From assembly GCF_022682495.2 (NCBI RefSeq), contig NC_071389.1, forward strand, positions 13,507,199-13,571,198: DNA of 64,000 nucleotides, written 5' to 3'. Shown here piece after piece: positions 11,565 to 22,590 of the stretch (positions are counted from its first letter, which is position 1; every line of letters starts with the position of its first letter). The notes below the pieces were generated by a model. The model was not told the DNA's origin, did not search any database, and was given only the letters and a program-made list of their open reading frames with translations. A program made the translations under genes and the position numbers. The stretch comes from Desmodus rotundus. Lineage: Eukaryota > Chordata > Mammalia > Chiroptera > Phyllostomidae.

Positions 11565-11885
11565 CCAGGCTATTTCCTCTGCCCTACAAAGCCCCTTTGT
11601 CCTTTGTCACCTGGCTATCACTTAATCCCTCCTCAAGATAAGAGACAGGTGCCACTTCCTCCAGGAAGCTTGCCCTGATTCCTCTCATCTGGCCTGACGC
11701 TATCCCCCTTGCTAAAACCACTCTCACACTGCCCTCTTTCAAGTACCCATCACCGGCTATCGAGATGGTCTATTTCGGTGTGTCTCCCCACGAGACTGCA
11801 AGCTCCGTGCTCAGCCCTGCACCCCCCACCCCAGCACACAGCCTGGCGCAGAGTAGGGGCTCAGTGAATTTCGGAGCTGAACAAA
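11565..11885 (+). repeat. L2 LINE 3' fragment
   Basis: GGTGCCACTTCCTCCAGGAA, GAGACTGCAAGCTCCGTGC and GGCGCAGAGTAGGGGCTCAG are successive landmarks of the L2 3' end in sense orientation. Confidence 0.8.
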
Positions 11886-12699
11886 TAGCCTGTGCCAGGG
11901 AGATGGACATTGATGGCCCCAAGGTCTCCATGCAGGAGGACCCTCCAGGCAGCTGTCTTGTTCGGTGTTTGAGAGGACAGTTGGGGGATTTGCCTGAAGT
12001 TGTAGAGAGAGGTTCACGCAGGTTGAGGCCTCCATTTGCCTGTTTGGGAGACGGCGCTGATGACGACACCTCTCCTCTCTGCTTCACAGAAGCGTTTTGT
12101 AAACCACAAAGGGCTGAGCATGTGCAGGGTTTTTATTATAACTATCAGAACGGGGAAGGAACCGGGAAGTGGCAGGACAGCCTGAAAGTTAGCGCCGAGA
12201 AAGATCTGAGCACCTGACTCGTGCAGCCTCTTCATCTTACTGGGGAGACACGGAGGCTCGTGCAGGAGGAGTCGCCCATCTAATGTCACCCAGTGACACG
12301 GAACGTGGGAGGGGCGTTTTCCATTCTCGATTCATCCCCTGTGACTCCCTCTGTCCACGCCAGGGGCCCCAGAATCATGGGGAAACCTCCACACCTGACC
12401 TCAGAAAACCTGGTTCCTATTCTGGCCTGTCCCGACCTTGCTTGAGAAAGAAGCTCCTCACCTCTGTGCCTGTTTTCACAACTGCATGTGTCGTGGATGG
12501 GCACTGGCCCAGAGCGGGTCTGCCTTGGAGACAGGATCAGGGGGTGAGCCCAGGAAGAGCTGCTGTGGCCCTTTGCTCCTCTGGTTGCAAGTCTCCTGGG
12601 GACCCTTAGAGTTTAGGAGAGAGGAAGTCAAAATTCACGCCCCAGAAGGTGCATGGGTGTGCTCCCGAGAGAGCCCATGCTGGTATCGCGGGGAAGGGT

Positions 12700-13065
12700 T
12701 TCAGCAGAATGTTCGTCAGCTTTCCAGGCGCATTTTTAATATGCTGATGCATCAAAGTGAGCATATAGGAGAGTTTGGGATTACTCTTTGGCCGGCTTTG
12801 CTGTTGTACTTGTATCTTGGGCCTGCCCAGCTCTAATCGGGTTTTTGTTATTTGTTCTCCTGCTTCATCAGTCCTTGGGTTTGGCTGGCACAGATGACAT
12901 TAACTGGGCCTCTGTCCTCTAGCTCCCTGACCAGGGTGATTTAAGCTATTTATTCTCTGGTTAAGGAGGAGAGGTGTAAACCATTTGTTCTCAAGAGTCC
13001 TCGGTTAAGGAAGGTAAGGTCTTGTGATTCATTAGCTGGCTGTGAATCGGTCAAATTGTTCGACC
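12700..13065. promoter_or_regulatory. Unique stretch, candidate conserved non-coding element
   Basis: A repeat-free block of balanced composition in GC-rich surroundings. TTTTTAATATGCTGATGCAT, GATTTAAGCTATTTATTC and GATTCATTAGCTGGC are AT-rich islands of the kind bound by homeobox, MEF2 or TALE factors. This rests on composition alone. Confidence 0.3.
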
Positions 13066-13139
13066 TTGTTTAGTTATCTTGTCTCAGTTTCCCCATTCCG
13101 CTTGCCCAGGAATTTTCCTAGCCTCGTACTATTCTGCCT

Positions 13140-14040
13140 CAGATGGATAAGCTCAAAAATCTGTTTCAATATGATTGGCAAGTGAGCATAAGGAAGACAC
13201 ATCCAACATCCTACAAAGAAATGTAAACTAAAACAGTGAGCCCTGGCCAATGTGGCTCTGCTGGTTGGAGCATCATCCACCAAAATGTCACGGGTTCAGT
13301 TCCTGGTCAGGGCACATGCCTGGGTTGCCGGTTCAATCCCTAGTCAGGGCATGTATGAGAAGGCAACCGATCGATATTTCTCTCACTGATGTTTCTCTCT
13401 CTCTTTCCCCCCCTCCCTTTCTCTCTCTCTCTAAAAGCAAGGCAAAAATGTCCTCTGGTAAGAATGAAAAACCAAAACAGTGGAATGAAAAGTGATAATA
13501 GCCAGTGTGGGCCGGCATGAGATGAAACAGGCACTCAGCACTCGTGACGGCGGTGCTGTCAGACCCTGCAGTCGAGGCCTTTCCAACACGGTGTGTGTGT
13601 CCTTTGGCCTAGAAACGCCACTTGTGGGATTTCATGCTAAGAAGAGCATGGAGACATTTGACTACAGGAATGTTGTTTATTGTTTATAATAGCAAGGGAA
13701 CGAGAAAGAGAGAATAAGTGGACCTTGGTCCTGTGCATTGCCAAGCACACACGATGGAATAACCTGGGACTGTCCAAACTGATGATGCAGCCGTGCACCT
13801 ACAGAAGTAGAACAGTTATTGATGCACAAAGCAGATGCAAGCAGGATACTCTTATTAATGTTGTTATTGCTTAAAAATGTTTATAAGAAAACAGGCGATA
13901 TATTTACCAAAATATGAAAGGTGGTTATCACTGGGTGTTGGGATTATGGGTGATTTTTAAAAATATATAAGCATATTGTCTTTTGGGGTGATTTGCAGTG
14001 ATTGTGTATTGCTTGTGAAGTAAGAGAAGGAAATCCGGAA
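13140..14040 (+). mobile_element. L1 LINE 3' end, split by a VES SINE
   Basis: The left arm (13140-13238) and right arm (13469-14040) read as one decayed L1 3' end: ACAAAGAAATGTAAACTAAA before the SINE, then ATTGTTTATAATAGCAAGGG, ACACGATGGAATAACCTGGG, GGTGGTTATCACTGGGTGTT and GGGATTATGGGTGATTTTT after it. It has no usable open frame and resembles the older L1M subfamilies. Confidence 0.8.
13239..13468 (+). mobile_element. VES SINE (bat tRNA-derived)
   Basis: The element begins GCCCTGGCCAATGTGGCTC, has a tRNA-like B box (GGTTCAGTTCC), a GATCGATATTTCTCTCACTG block and a CT-rich tail. Target-site duplications flank it: AAACTAAAACAGTG at 13225-13238 and AAACCAAAACAGTG at 13469-13482. One difference in 14 bases suggests a fairly young insertion into the older L1. 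Confidence 0.95.
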
Positions 14041-14844
14041 TCAAGTGCCTTTTAGCTCTGAAATTCTAGAAGGTGGGACGTCACCTTGGCCGTGTCCTCA
14101 TTGACGTCAGCTCATCCCTTTCAGCCATAGTGTGACTCATGGAAACCGTCAGCCAGAGAGGAGTGGTGTTTTGGTGGGCAAACACTGTGGACCTTTGGCC
14201 AGGACGCGAGCAGTGGAAGTTGCCTGCGTGTGTCACCCAGGAAAAGGCCCTTCGGTGACTGCATGGGCAGGAAACCAGGTGTCAGGGAGACAAAGGAATC
14301 CTTGGCACATGAAATGGGACTTGGAGCAGGGCCCGCTGGGAGGGGACGGAGGGGGGCTGCCCAGCCAGACAGCCAGCCCTGACTCGGGGAATTCCAATGA
14401 CCAGAGCATCCTGGGGTGACTGGCCTGCAAAGCCTGCAGAGGACTGGGGCTTGGTCACCCCTTTTCATGCTCAGGGAAACTGCAGGTCCAGCAAAGTGAA
14501 GCACAAATGCCTTTCGACCTTCCTGGGCAAGGGGGGCCCTGCCCTGGGCCCTGAACTTTGGGAGCAGTATTTCTCAAACACTGTTGCAAAGGATTGTTTT
14601 GCTTTTTAAATTTTCAATTTGCTGCAGACTGATACTTCTGTAATCATAATTATATGAAAATGTATAAAATGCTATTTTGAAATGACAGTCAATGCTTCAT
14701 CAAACATTGGTAGGAAAATTATGCAGGAAATGAAACATATTATATTTGTCTTGGGACAGTTTATAAAATAATTATAAAAAGATGAATTACCAGAAAAAAA
14801 TGAGCTTGGATGTAGCAGCAATGCTACTTTGCTATGAAAGTTTT
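14040..14844. other. Unclassified stretch
   Basis: No gene. From about 14580 to 14830 it turns AT-rich, with wording like an old DNA transposon (TTTCTCAAACACTGTTGC near 14570), but I cannot name the family. Confidence 0.35.
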
Positions 14845-15042
14845 TATTATTTTTTAATCATTAATTAATTTATTTATTTTAGAGAGAAAAAGGGGGAGAG
14901 AGAGAAAGAGACATCGATTTGTTGTTCCACTTATTGAGACACTCATTGGTTGATTCTTGTATGTGCCTTGACCAGGGATTGAACCCACAACCTTGGTGTA
15001 TCAGGACGATGCTCTGACAACTGAGCTACCCGTCCAGGGCAT
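14845..15042 (-). mobile_element. VES SINE, reverse
   Basis: Reading the minus strand gives a CCCTGGACGGGTAGCTCAGT head, then GTTGTGGGTTCAATCCCTGG, then AACAAATCGATGTCTC and the CT/A-rich tail. Flanking duplications GCTATGAAAGTTTT (14831-14844) and GCTAGGAAAGTTTT (15043-15056) differ at one base. Confidence 0.95.
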
Positions 15043-15863
15043 GCTAGGAAAGTTTTCAAACACTCTCAGTTTCTGCCCAGCTCATGCATCAGCCACATCC
15101 CACCAGACCACACGTGACGAGCACCACAGAGACCCACATGTCACAAGCGCAAACTCTCTACTAAGGAACGCATGGAGCCTTGGTCACCTGGCACAGAACA
15201 CGCCATCACCATCACCATCCGCTGTCCTGACGGACACCGTTCAGGCCCCAGGGACGGGGAGGGAAACGCCGCCACTCATCTGCTCTGTGTCCTCCACACG
15301 AAGGACGAAGGACGGCTGGTTCCCGAGCCACCACGGCATTGCAGAGGGACGCAGGTTTGGAGCACAGAGAAGCTTTGAACCGTGTGAGAAAAGCCCTTGC
15401 TCTCTGGTAAGAGAAGAAACAAATTAACTTGTTTATTAAATCCGTCCTCTTAGCAAGCCCAGAGCAGTGAGCCCCCAGCAGCGCCAAGCGTCCATGGCCT
15501 TGCTTCTCGGCTCGTTCCCACTTGTGGTGGTTCCAGAGGTATTCAAAAGGGCATGGGCCCCTGCGAGTTGCAGAGGGCAGCCGAGGAACATCCGCAATGT
15601 TAAATAACTCACACCACTCTTAAGTTTGTATATGTGTAGGTAGGTCTAGGTGTAACTGGCTTTAAGCAGGACTCGTTACAAGAGCCCTGGGTCCGGATGT
15701 CGCTCTGAGAGACGGTAAAACTCAAGGTATCCGTGCTAGGATTTATGGGAGGGATTAACCAGTTTGTAACATTTTGCACAATAAGCGTAATTTATCACAC
15801 CCCACCCCCATGGCAGCATTGACGCTTGCTGTGTGAGATCCACGGCTCATTTCCTCCTCGAAA

Positions 15864-16094
15864 TTGATTCCTTTCAGAATGTTATTGACAATGTCTTGCT
15901 GCATCCTCAACAGAGCACGTGTTTCCCAATTGAAATTAATTAAAAACTATCTAAGAAATACAATGATTGGAGAAAGGTGGTCTAATTTCGCATTGCTCTC
16001 AGCGGAACAGCAATTACGGGAAAGTCTTGATTATAACACCACAATTACTGATTTTGCTGAAATAAAGGCAAGAAAAACAAAACTGGTAGAATAA
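15864..16094 (+). pseudogene. Fossil hAT transposase, C-terminal dimerisation region
   Basis: The translation contains LKLIKNYLRNTM, then GERWSNFALLS and a distal acidic/aromatic stretch (LDYNTTITDFAEIKARK). This is the hATC dimerisation motif of hAT-superfamily transposases and related ZMYM-type host proteins, where KLKLIK-xYLRSTM-xxERLxxLAxLSIE is usual. Upstream of it, the expected ASAERSFSKLKL is scrambled: residues resembling A-A-S-S-T-E are in a different frame, so at least one frameshift is present. The start at 15864 is just the first ATG in the open frame and has no biological support. No intact catalytic domain, inverted repeats or target duplication could be delimited, so this is a decayed remnant. 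A domesticated exon is possible but not supported by anything seen. Confidence 0.6.
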
Positions 16095-16640
16095 CTATGT
16101 AATAATTTACGAGTCACATCCGTTTTTATTTTATCGCTCATTCAAACATCACCGGCTCAACAACAGACAACCGGGCATGTGCGGGAATAGTGAGAGTCGG
16201 TCATTTTTGACCCTCTGCTGGCTTTCAGTCACGTAAAAACCACAGCTTTACACATATTTGACGTTCTGTTATAATGAGAATATCCTTGTCCTCACTCCTT
16301 CATTGCTGATTAGTCTGGTTTATGCCTTTTCGATATTTAGCTCTGTGGTACGTGGAACTCCCCTTGTACATTCACTGCCTTGGAACCACCGCTGTTTGGA
16401 TGGGCGTGGCCAAGCGACACGACTGGGGCATGCGTGACCCGAACCTTGGCTCCCATTCGGATGTGGGTTTAATGAGCACCTACTGGTTGTAAAGCATGGG
16501 AATCAGGCCAAGCGGTGTAGTTCACAGTCCCTGCTGTTGGGAGGGCGTCTGTTCCTGGTGGAGGCCAAACAGACCTGTGTCTAGTCATCACGTACCTCTG
16601 GGAGGTGCGCGGCCCATGGTTCCACACACACCAGCTTTTA
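16095..16640. other. Unclassified stretch after the hAT fossil
   Basis: AT-rich to about 16330 and possibly the rest of the hAT element's 3' region. A hAT end would be expected here but none was recognised. Confidence 0.3.
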
Positions 16641-16795
16641 ATTCAAATGGACCAGCGCTGAGGTCTTGAGTCCACCAGGTTCTCACTGAGTGACCCCAGG
16701 CAAGTGTCTCCTCCTCTCTGAGCCTCAGTTTTTCTCATCTGTAAAATGGGGCTAATACCAACATCATTATGTTATGACAGTTAAATGAGATTAAA
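16640..16795 (+). repeat. MIR SINE
   Basis: GAGCCTCAGTTTTTCTCATC then TGTAAAATGGGGCTAATACC and TTAAATGAGATTAAATGTG. Confidence 0.8.
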
Positions 16796-16804
16796 TGTGT
16801 ATTT

Positions 16805-17360
16805 TCGTTATCTACTACTGTATAACAAATTATCCTCCAAAATTCCTGGCTTAAAACAACCAGCAGTTACTGTTTCACAGTTTCTCTGGGTCAGGGACTC
16901 AGGGGCGGCTGCACTGGGCGCTCGGGCTCTGGGCTTCTCACGGGGCTGTAGTCAGAGCGTCGGCAGGGGCTGCGTTGTGCAAACGTTTGGCCACAGCTGG
17001 AGGATCCGCTCCCCAAGTGGCTTCCTCCCATGGCTGTGGCGGGAGCTGCAGCTCCTCGATGGCTTCTTGCAGGAGGATGCCATCCCTCACCATCTGGGCT
17101 TCACAATATGCACCCGAGTGCCCTGAAGACATAGCAGCTAACTTCCCCGCAAATGAGCGATCCAGGCAAAAGGAGGCAGCCACAGTACCTTTTTATGACC
17201 TACTCTTCCAAGTCAACATCATCACTTCCGCTTTATTCTATTAGTCCAGAAGCAGGTCTCTAAGTCCAGACCACCCTTCAGGGGAGGGAATTAGGCTCCA
17301 CCTCCTATAGGGAGGAGGGTCAAAGAAATGGGGGACATATTTTAAAATGACTGCAGCATG
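16805..17360. mobile_element. Old LTR-like interspersed repeat, family unsure
   Basis: TATCTACTACTGTATAACAA, GGCTTAAAACAACCAGCAGT, CAGTTTCTCTGGGTCAGG, TTTTTATGACCTACTCTTCC and AAAATGACTGCAGCATGG follow the order of a common eutherian repeat of about 550 bases. A diverged second copy of its left part is at 37635-37990. I could not fix the family name. Confidence 0.5.
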
Positions 17361-17464
17361 GAAATGCTGAGCAGAGCATCTGGTAAGTAAGTGCTCACGG
17401 TGAGTGCCATACCTGTGCCCCATGTTTGTATTTCGCTGGACAGTTAACAGGCTTCTTTGCATCC

Positions 17465-17605
17465 CTTGCTACATTTAATGTTCATAAGAATCCATCAGTA
17501 GTATTACTTCCATTTTACAGATGAGGAAACTGAGGCTCAGAGAGAAGTGACTTACCTAGGGTCACCGAGGCATTGATGGTAGAGCTGGGGCTGGAACCCT
17601 GCTCA
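17465..17605 (-). repeat. MIR SINE
   Basis: CATTTTACAGATGAGGAAAC, TGAGGCTCAGAGAGAAG and AGCTGGGGCTGGAACCC. Confidence 0.8.
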
Positions 17606-18074
17606 TGGTCAGCATTGTAGTATAGCAGGAAGCCAGGCTGCTTCTGGGATTGCCTTCTGAAGCACCTGGGGAAGTTGGAGAAGCATAGAAATCTAACAAG
17701 CCATGGGCAAGGGCAGCTGCTCTCCCAGGAGCAGAGGGTGGGGCAGGACGGAAGGAGTCTGGCACGTGTGCAAGAAGGACGGGACGAGACAGGGTGTGGC
17801 TGGCGCAGAGAAGATGCCATTTGAGCTTGAAGTGCTGAGGGATCAGAGCAGGGAAGGGTTGATGGAGAGAGACCTGGAGCAAGTGCCAGCAGTATCCGAG
17901 GACAGCCTGATGACACAAGGGACTGCATACACCTGAGGGTTTCCAGCAGGGCGCTGGAAGGTTGGGAGAGCTCTGGGGTGGGGCGGTGCAGGCCAGTATA
18001 AGCCTTGGAGGGGCTCCTTGGAGACAATCACCACAGCAGAGGAGGCAAACCTGGAGGACATATCTGGGACTTGG

Positions 18075-18205
18075 AGCAAGGCTCCCCTGGGGTCAAACCC
18101 TGACTTTACCACCTCCAAGCTGTGTGCCCTTCGACAATCTCTAAACTTCTCTGAGTCAGGTTTCTGCAACTACAGTGGAGACAGTAATATCCACTGAACC
18201 CATCT
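18075..18205 (+). repeat. MIR fragment
   Basis: GTCAAACCCTGACTTTACCA, CAAGCTGTGTGCCCTTCGAC and CTAAACTTCTCTGAGTCAGG give the 5' half of a MIR. Confidence 0.65.
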
Positions 18206-18512
18206 TTGTGCCCCTTCTGCCCAGAATAGACACACCTGTCGGGAAGCCCATAACGCGCGTGCCACTCATTCGTCTTCACAGGGCAGGAAGCGCAAAGGTC
18301 TGGTACCACAGCCACCGGCCTCCTGTGGCTGCTTAGATCCAAGTGGAAGTTAATTGAAATGAAACATCATAAAGAGTCATTTCTCAGCTGGAAGTCATAT
18401 TTCACACCCTCAATAGCCACATGCGACGTAGGGGCTCCCACAGTCGGACTGTTCAGAAAGGAACCCTCCATCATTGCAGAATGTTCTGCCGGGCGGCGCT
18501 GGTCCGCAGCGG

Positions 18513-18908
18513 CCCTGTCCAGCAGGGGTGACCCAAGCCACGTGTGTAATGCCGAGTTCCCTAGTAGCCATGTGAAAAAAGTAGAGATAAACAGGTGAGG
18601 TGAATCCCAATACCATTTTATTTAACCCAATATATCCCAAATATTATTTCAACATGTCACCAGTATCTGTGTGTATGTTTTCATGTAAGTATAGTGGGGA
18701 CACCAAATCATATTAGTTTCAGGTTTATTCACTGATTTGCTTTTTCAAAGCTGTCAGGGGGACATCTTACTTTTTTTTCTTACTAAGCCTTTGGAGTCTG
18801 GTGTGTGGTTTCCATTTATGGTGCGACTTGAGTCTCACTGACCTGGGCCACCTTTCGAGTGCTCAACAGCCACACATGGCTGGCCAGCGGCCACTGAATG
18901 GAACAGAG
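18513..18908 (+). mobile_element. MER33 (non-autonomous hAT-Charlie)
   Basis: CTAGTAGCCATGTGAAAAAA, CATTTTATTTAACCCAATAT, ATCCCAAATATTATTTCAAC and AGTGCTCAACAGCCACACAT are MER33 landmarks in order. The copy is longer than usual because about 100 bases of unrelated sequence sit in the middle (roughly 18660-18770). Confidence 0.7.
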
Positions 18909-18939
18909 TGGTCGTGGAGCACAGGCCTGGGGACCTGCG

Positions 18940-19120
18940 GGGCTGGGTGACTGCGGGAAGTTACTCTCTCTGAGCCTCAGTGGCCTTATCTGTAAACTGG
19001 CTGTGATATTCTACATGTGACGTTATTATATAGGTGACACTGTTATATTCTATACGGGCTATCATTCTATTACTGTTATATCATTAACTTACATATTGTT
19101 ATACCAGGCAGGGATTGTTA
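18940..19120 (+). repeat. MIR fragment
   Basis: CTCTCTGAGCCTCAGTGGCC then TTATCTGTAAACTGGC; followed by AT-rich, TATTA-repeating sequence to about 19105. Confidence 0.6.
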
Positions 19121-19849
19121 CCAAGATTAAGGACAAGGAGTCTCGAGCCTGTAGCACCTTGCAGGCTGCACAGTGAGCTCTTGATAAATGTCGCTTGTGG
19201 GGGTGGCTGTCACTACTGCAGGTCACCCATCAGGCTGGGCTCCTGCAGGACAAGGACCAGGATCTGTTTATCTCTGTCCCCCTCCCCCAGTCCTCCCCCT
19301 CAGCTCCCAGCCCCTGACCCAGAGCCCCCCTCTCTGTCTGGGCCCTTCTCTGTGGTCAGACAGGTGTGAAGGCTGCTCAGCTTCCGTGCCTGTCCCCACC
19401 CCAGTGTCTAGCTCGGAGCTCATGACTCAAGCTCAGCAAACATTTTTAGTCCATGAGGCTGCTGGTTCAGAAATCAATTCCCCTGTGGGGAGTGGGGGCC
19501 AAGAGGGAGAGTAGCTCTGCTGGGAGACAGGAGACCTGCTGATAACTCCACCGGCTGCCTTGGGCGGGCTGCTTTCCCTCCCCCGGCCTCCCTTTCCCGG
19601 AAATGGGCAGATCCAGGCCCTTCGGCAGCACCTGCACAGCTGGTAATGAGGCCTCCAAGCCGCCAGACTCTGCTCAGAGGAGGGAGCACATCTCTTGTGC
19701 TCCCTCCTCACACACATGGTTCCGGGGTGCCCTATCAGAACACACTGTCCCTGCACGCTGAGGGACAGCCAGACCCGAACCCCATGTCTTCTGACCCCAA
19801 GGTACCCGCCACCCCACCCCTCCCCTGAGGAGGGTGAGAGAAACCAGCT

Positions 19850-20060
19850 TGTCATCTCAGCTCAGCCACTCACCAGCTATGTGACCTTTAGCATCTTAAC
19901 TTACCTCAGTTTCCTCATCCATAAAATGGGTGTATTAGCACTTACCTCGCAGGGCTGTGGGAGCCATAAATGAGTCAATGTCGGCAAAGCACTCAGAACA
20001 GTTTTTAGCCCTGACAGGTGCCACTCGGCCACTCGCCGCTTGTCACTGCTGCATGTGTGT
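19850..20060 (+). repeat. MIR SINE
   Basis: CACCAGCTATGTGACCTTTA, CTCAGTTTCCTCATCCATAA and CAAAGCACTCAGAACAGTTT in MIR order. Confidence 0.8.
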
Positions 20061-20104
20061 GCACCTGTGGCCCGATGCTGTGTTGTCACAGTGTCGGCAG
20101 TACC

Positions 20105-20345
20105 AGTACTATTATAATACGTGGGTCATTGTTGCATTTATTTCACATGACGCGGATGGGAAATTGAGGCACCCCAGGCATTTGGTGGACTCTACCTTGT
20201 TCCTTCTTCACACCTGCTGAGTGCAGGGCTGTCCCTGCCCCCCACCACACAGACAAGGAGACCGAGGCTTAGTGGAATGAGACAACTCACCCAGGCTCAC
20301 ACAGCCAGAGGCAGAGCCAAGATTCAAACACAGTTCTGACTCCAA
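20105..20345 (-). repeat. MIR SINE
   Basis: AGACAAGGAGACCGAGGCTT, CAGGCTCACACAGCCAGAGG and GATTCAAACACAGTTCTGAC; an older-looking reverse MIR. Confidence 0.65.
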
Positions 20346-20624
20346 TGGCTGCCCCCTTTCTCCGCTGTCTGTGGCTTCTTGGAGAAGAACTAGGCTCTGG
20401 GTACTATTGCTGAGTTTCTATAAAAATGACCACTCCAAGCTAGGAAAGCCCACCCCACAGGCTCCCTCTAGAAGTTCTGGCCCCATGTTGGGCCCTTTTA
20501 AGTCAGGGTCCCCACAACTGGCTCCTGGCAAGGTCTTAGTCCCAGCTCTGGCCCTGGTGGGTGTTTTCTGGACAGGCCTTCACTGCAGCCAGAACAACCA
20601 GGAGCTCAGAAATCTCCCTTTCCA

Positions 20625-20760
20625 TGGCCTCATTTGCATAATCCCCACAATCCAAAGCAGACTCAGCTTTCCTTTGTGATATTAATTAAGCGGAGGAAAA
20701 CGTCCTGGGGAAGGAGAACAGGCTCCTGATTGTCAATCATTGTTCCCTTATGCCACTCCT
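20625..20760. promoter_or_regulatory. Cluster of POU/SOX/homeobox-like sites, candidate enhancer
   Basis: Within 130 unique bases lie CATTTGCATAAT (octamer/POU), CCTTTGTGATATTAATTAAG (SOX or TCF next to a homeobox core) and TGATTGTCAATCATTGTTCC (PBX/MEIS-like plus SOX). The sites are seen; enhancer function about 9.3 kb upstream of EPHB2 is inference. Confidence 0.35.
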
Positions 20761-20934
20761 ACTGCTGGTCCCTCCCAAACATGCCCTGGATGTGGCGCAG
20801 AAGTGGACTTCAGGAACAAAAGGTTTGAACTGGCCCCATGGGTCTCCCATTCCTGTGTTCCCCCCAGGGCGGCCTGGGCCTCTCGAACCACGGGCGGGGA
20901 GGGAGGCCTGGCCTCTGCTCAGAGATCAGCCATG

Positions 20935-21025
20935 GCGAAGGTTAAATGTTCAAATGTGTGATAAAATGTGCTGTTCACATTTAAAAATTAATCCCAGAGG
21001 AAAATAATAGACAATTAGTTAATAG
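20935..21025. promoter_or_regulatory. AT-rich block with OTX/homeobox-like sites
   Basis: TTTAAAAATTAATCCCAG carries a TAATCC (OTX/PITX) core, and AGACAATTAGTTAATAGG has two homeobox cores. It is not part of a repeat I recognise. Confidence 0.3.
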
Positions 21026-21234
21026 GTGGAAAAGACAAGCTGGCTGCTTTCCAAGGTCATCTCAGGCAGTTGCTGGGCTGAACTCTGCCCAGCCTCTGGG
21101 ATGGTCCTGGAGAGATGGGAACCACACACCTGGTTTCCATGGACTCCCTGGAGCTCCCTGTCCCAGGCCGTTGGCTGGGGGTCTGAGGCCCACTGCCAGT
21201 CCTGCCGGAGAACCCAGAGACCACCTCGCCACTG

Positions 21235-21330
21235 TCACCCACCACCTCTCTGTGTGACCTTGAGTCAGTCGCTTTCCTTCTCTGAGACTCAAGTTTTTCA
21301 TTTACAAAATGAGAGGGGTGGAGAAGCCGA
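21235..21330 (+). repeat. MIR core
   Basis: GTGTGACCTTGAGTCAGTCG then CTCTGAGACTCAAG and TTTACAAAATGAGAGGGG. Confidence 0.65.
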
Positions 21331-21334
21331 CAGG

Positions 21335-22590
21335 AGGCTTTTCCAAATTTAAAACTCCAAGGCTTTTGTCATCATTGATATCAAACACGTACATGAGGCT
21401 CAACATCTTGGGGCTCACTTCTCAGGGACAGAGCCGCCTGAGGGAAATCTGGACAGGCTGGAGAAGTGCAGGCCCACCACCTCAAAGCCCCTTCCCCCTC
21501 CCTCTTCTCAGAGTATCTCCTGGACCCCAGAGACCCGTCCCTGTCTGATCGCAGAGATACTGTGTGTAGTAAAGCACCAGGAGATCTGAGTTCTAGTCCT
21601 GACCCGGGGCAGGGCCATTCCCTTTCCCAGGAGCCCTGGGGCAGCAGGCCTGTGGACTGGCCGGTGGCCCACATGGTGGCGTGGATGCTCTGCCTGCACC
21701 GGGCTGGCGTGCTGGCTGGGCCAGTCTCAGCATCTCCCAAGAGGCACAGGGTCAGGCACTCAAGGTGGCTGAGGAAGGGGGAAAGTCTGCGGAGAGAAGA
21801 AAAGTCTCAGAAGCCTCCAGCAAGCATCCCGAGAATATTTTGAGGGGTGAAGGAGATAACATGTGTAAACTAACTGCTCAGTCCAGCCCCTGGCAGCTAT
21901 TGCTATGAGGAACTCAATGGTTAGAGACACCCTAGGTTCCAAATCCTCAGAAATCGTGGTCAGGCCCTCCAAGGCCTTTGCTGGGTTGCATTAAGCCCTG
22001 ATCACAGAGTAGAGATTCCTGGTGTTTAATTGCCAGATGTGGCCTTCCAAAAACTCCCGAGTCAGTTTCCTACAATCCGGACAGTTGTCACAGCTCATAC
22101 GCCACCACCTCCTGGAAGCCTGCCTGTCTGTCATCCTCCCTTTTCTTCATCCATCCTCTACGATCCATTCATTCACTCACCCATTCGGTAGATACTTCTA
22201 GAACACCAACTTGTGCCTAGTCCTGTTTAAATGGGACCCAGCTATCATCTTTGGCTATTGGAGCTCACTCTTTCTGGAACCTTTCTGGAGCGCTCAGCTA
22301 CACGTGCTTCTATGACTTTCTCCTTCTGTTTTCCACAGCCCCAGGGCCCACCCTAGTCTGGGTCTCCTCCAATTGTGCCTAGACGGGGGCAGTTCCCCTG
22401 GCCTTCAGTGCGTCCACACCCAGCTCACCAGCCCAGCAACCCCACCCTGCACCTCTGCTACCAGGCAGCCATCAAAGCAGCTCTTTCAAACTCCAGAAGA
22501 GAGGCAAACTGGGAAACAGGTGGCCATAAAATTCCTGTTTATTCCTGGGTGACGCAAAGATCAAAGCGCCCTGTATCAGCACCGTGGGCA
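21335..22590. other. Mostly unique stretch
   Basis: No gene seen. Around 22120-22215, CATTCATTCACTCACCCATT and ATACTTCTAGAACACCAACT look like a short reverse L2 end. Confidence 0.4.

Noticed and set aside
13239..13468. tRNA-like A/B boxes
   Set aside because: They are the tRNA-derived head of a VES SINE; no cloverleaf-complete tRNA gene is present. The same holds for MIR heads elsewhere.
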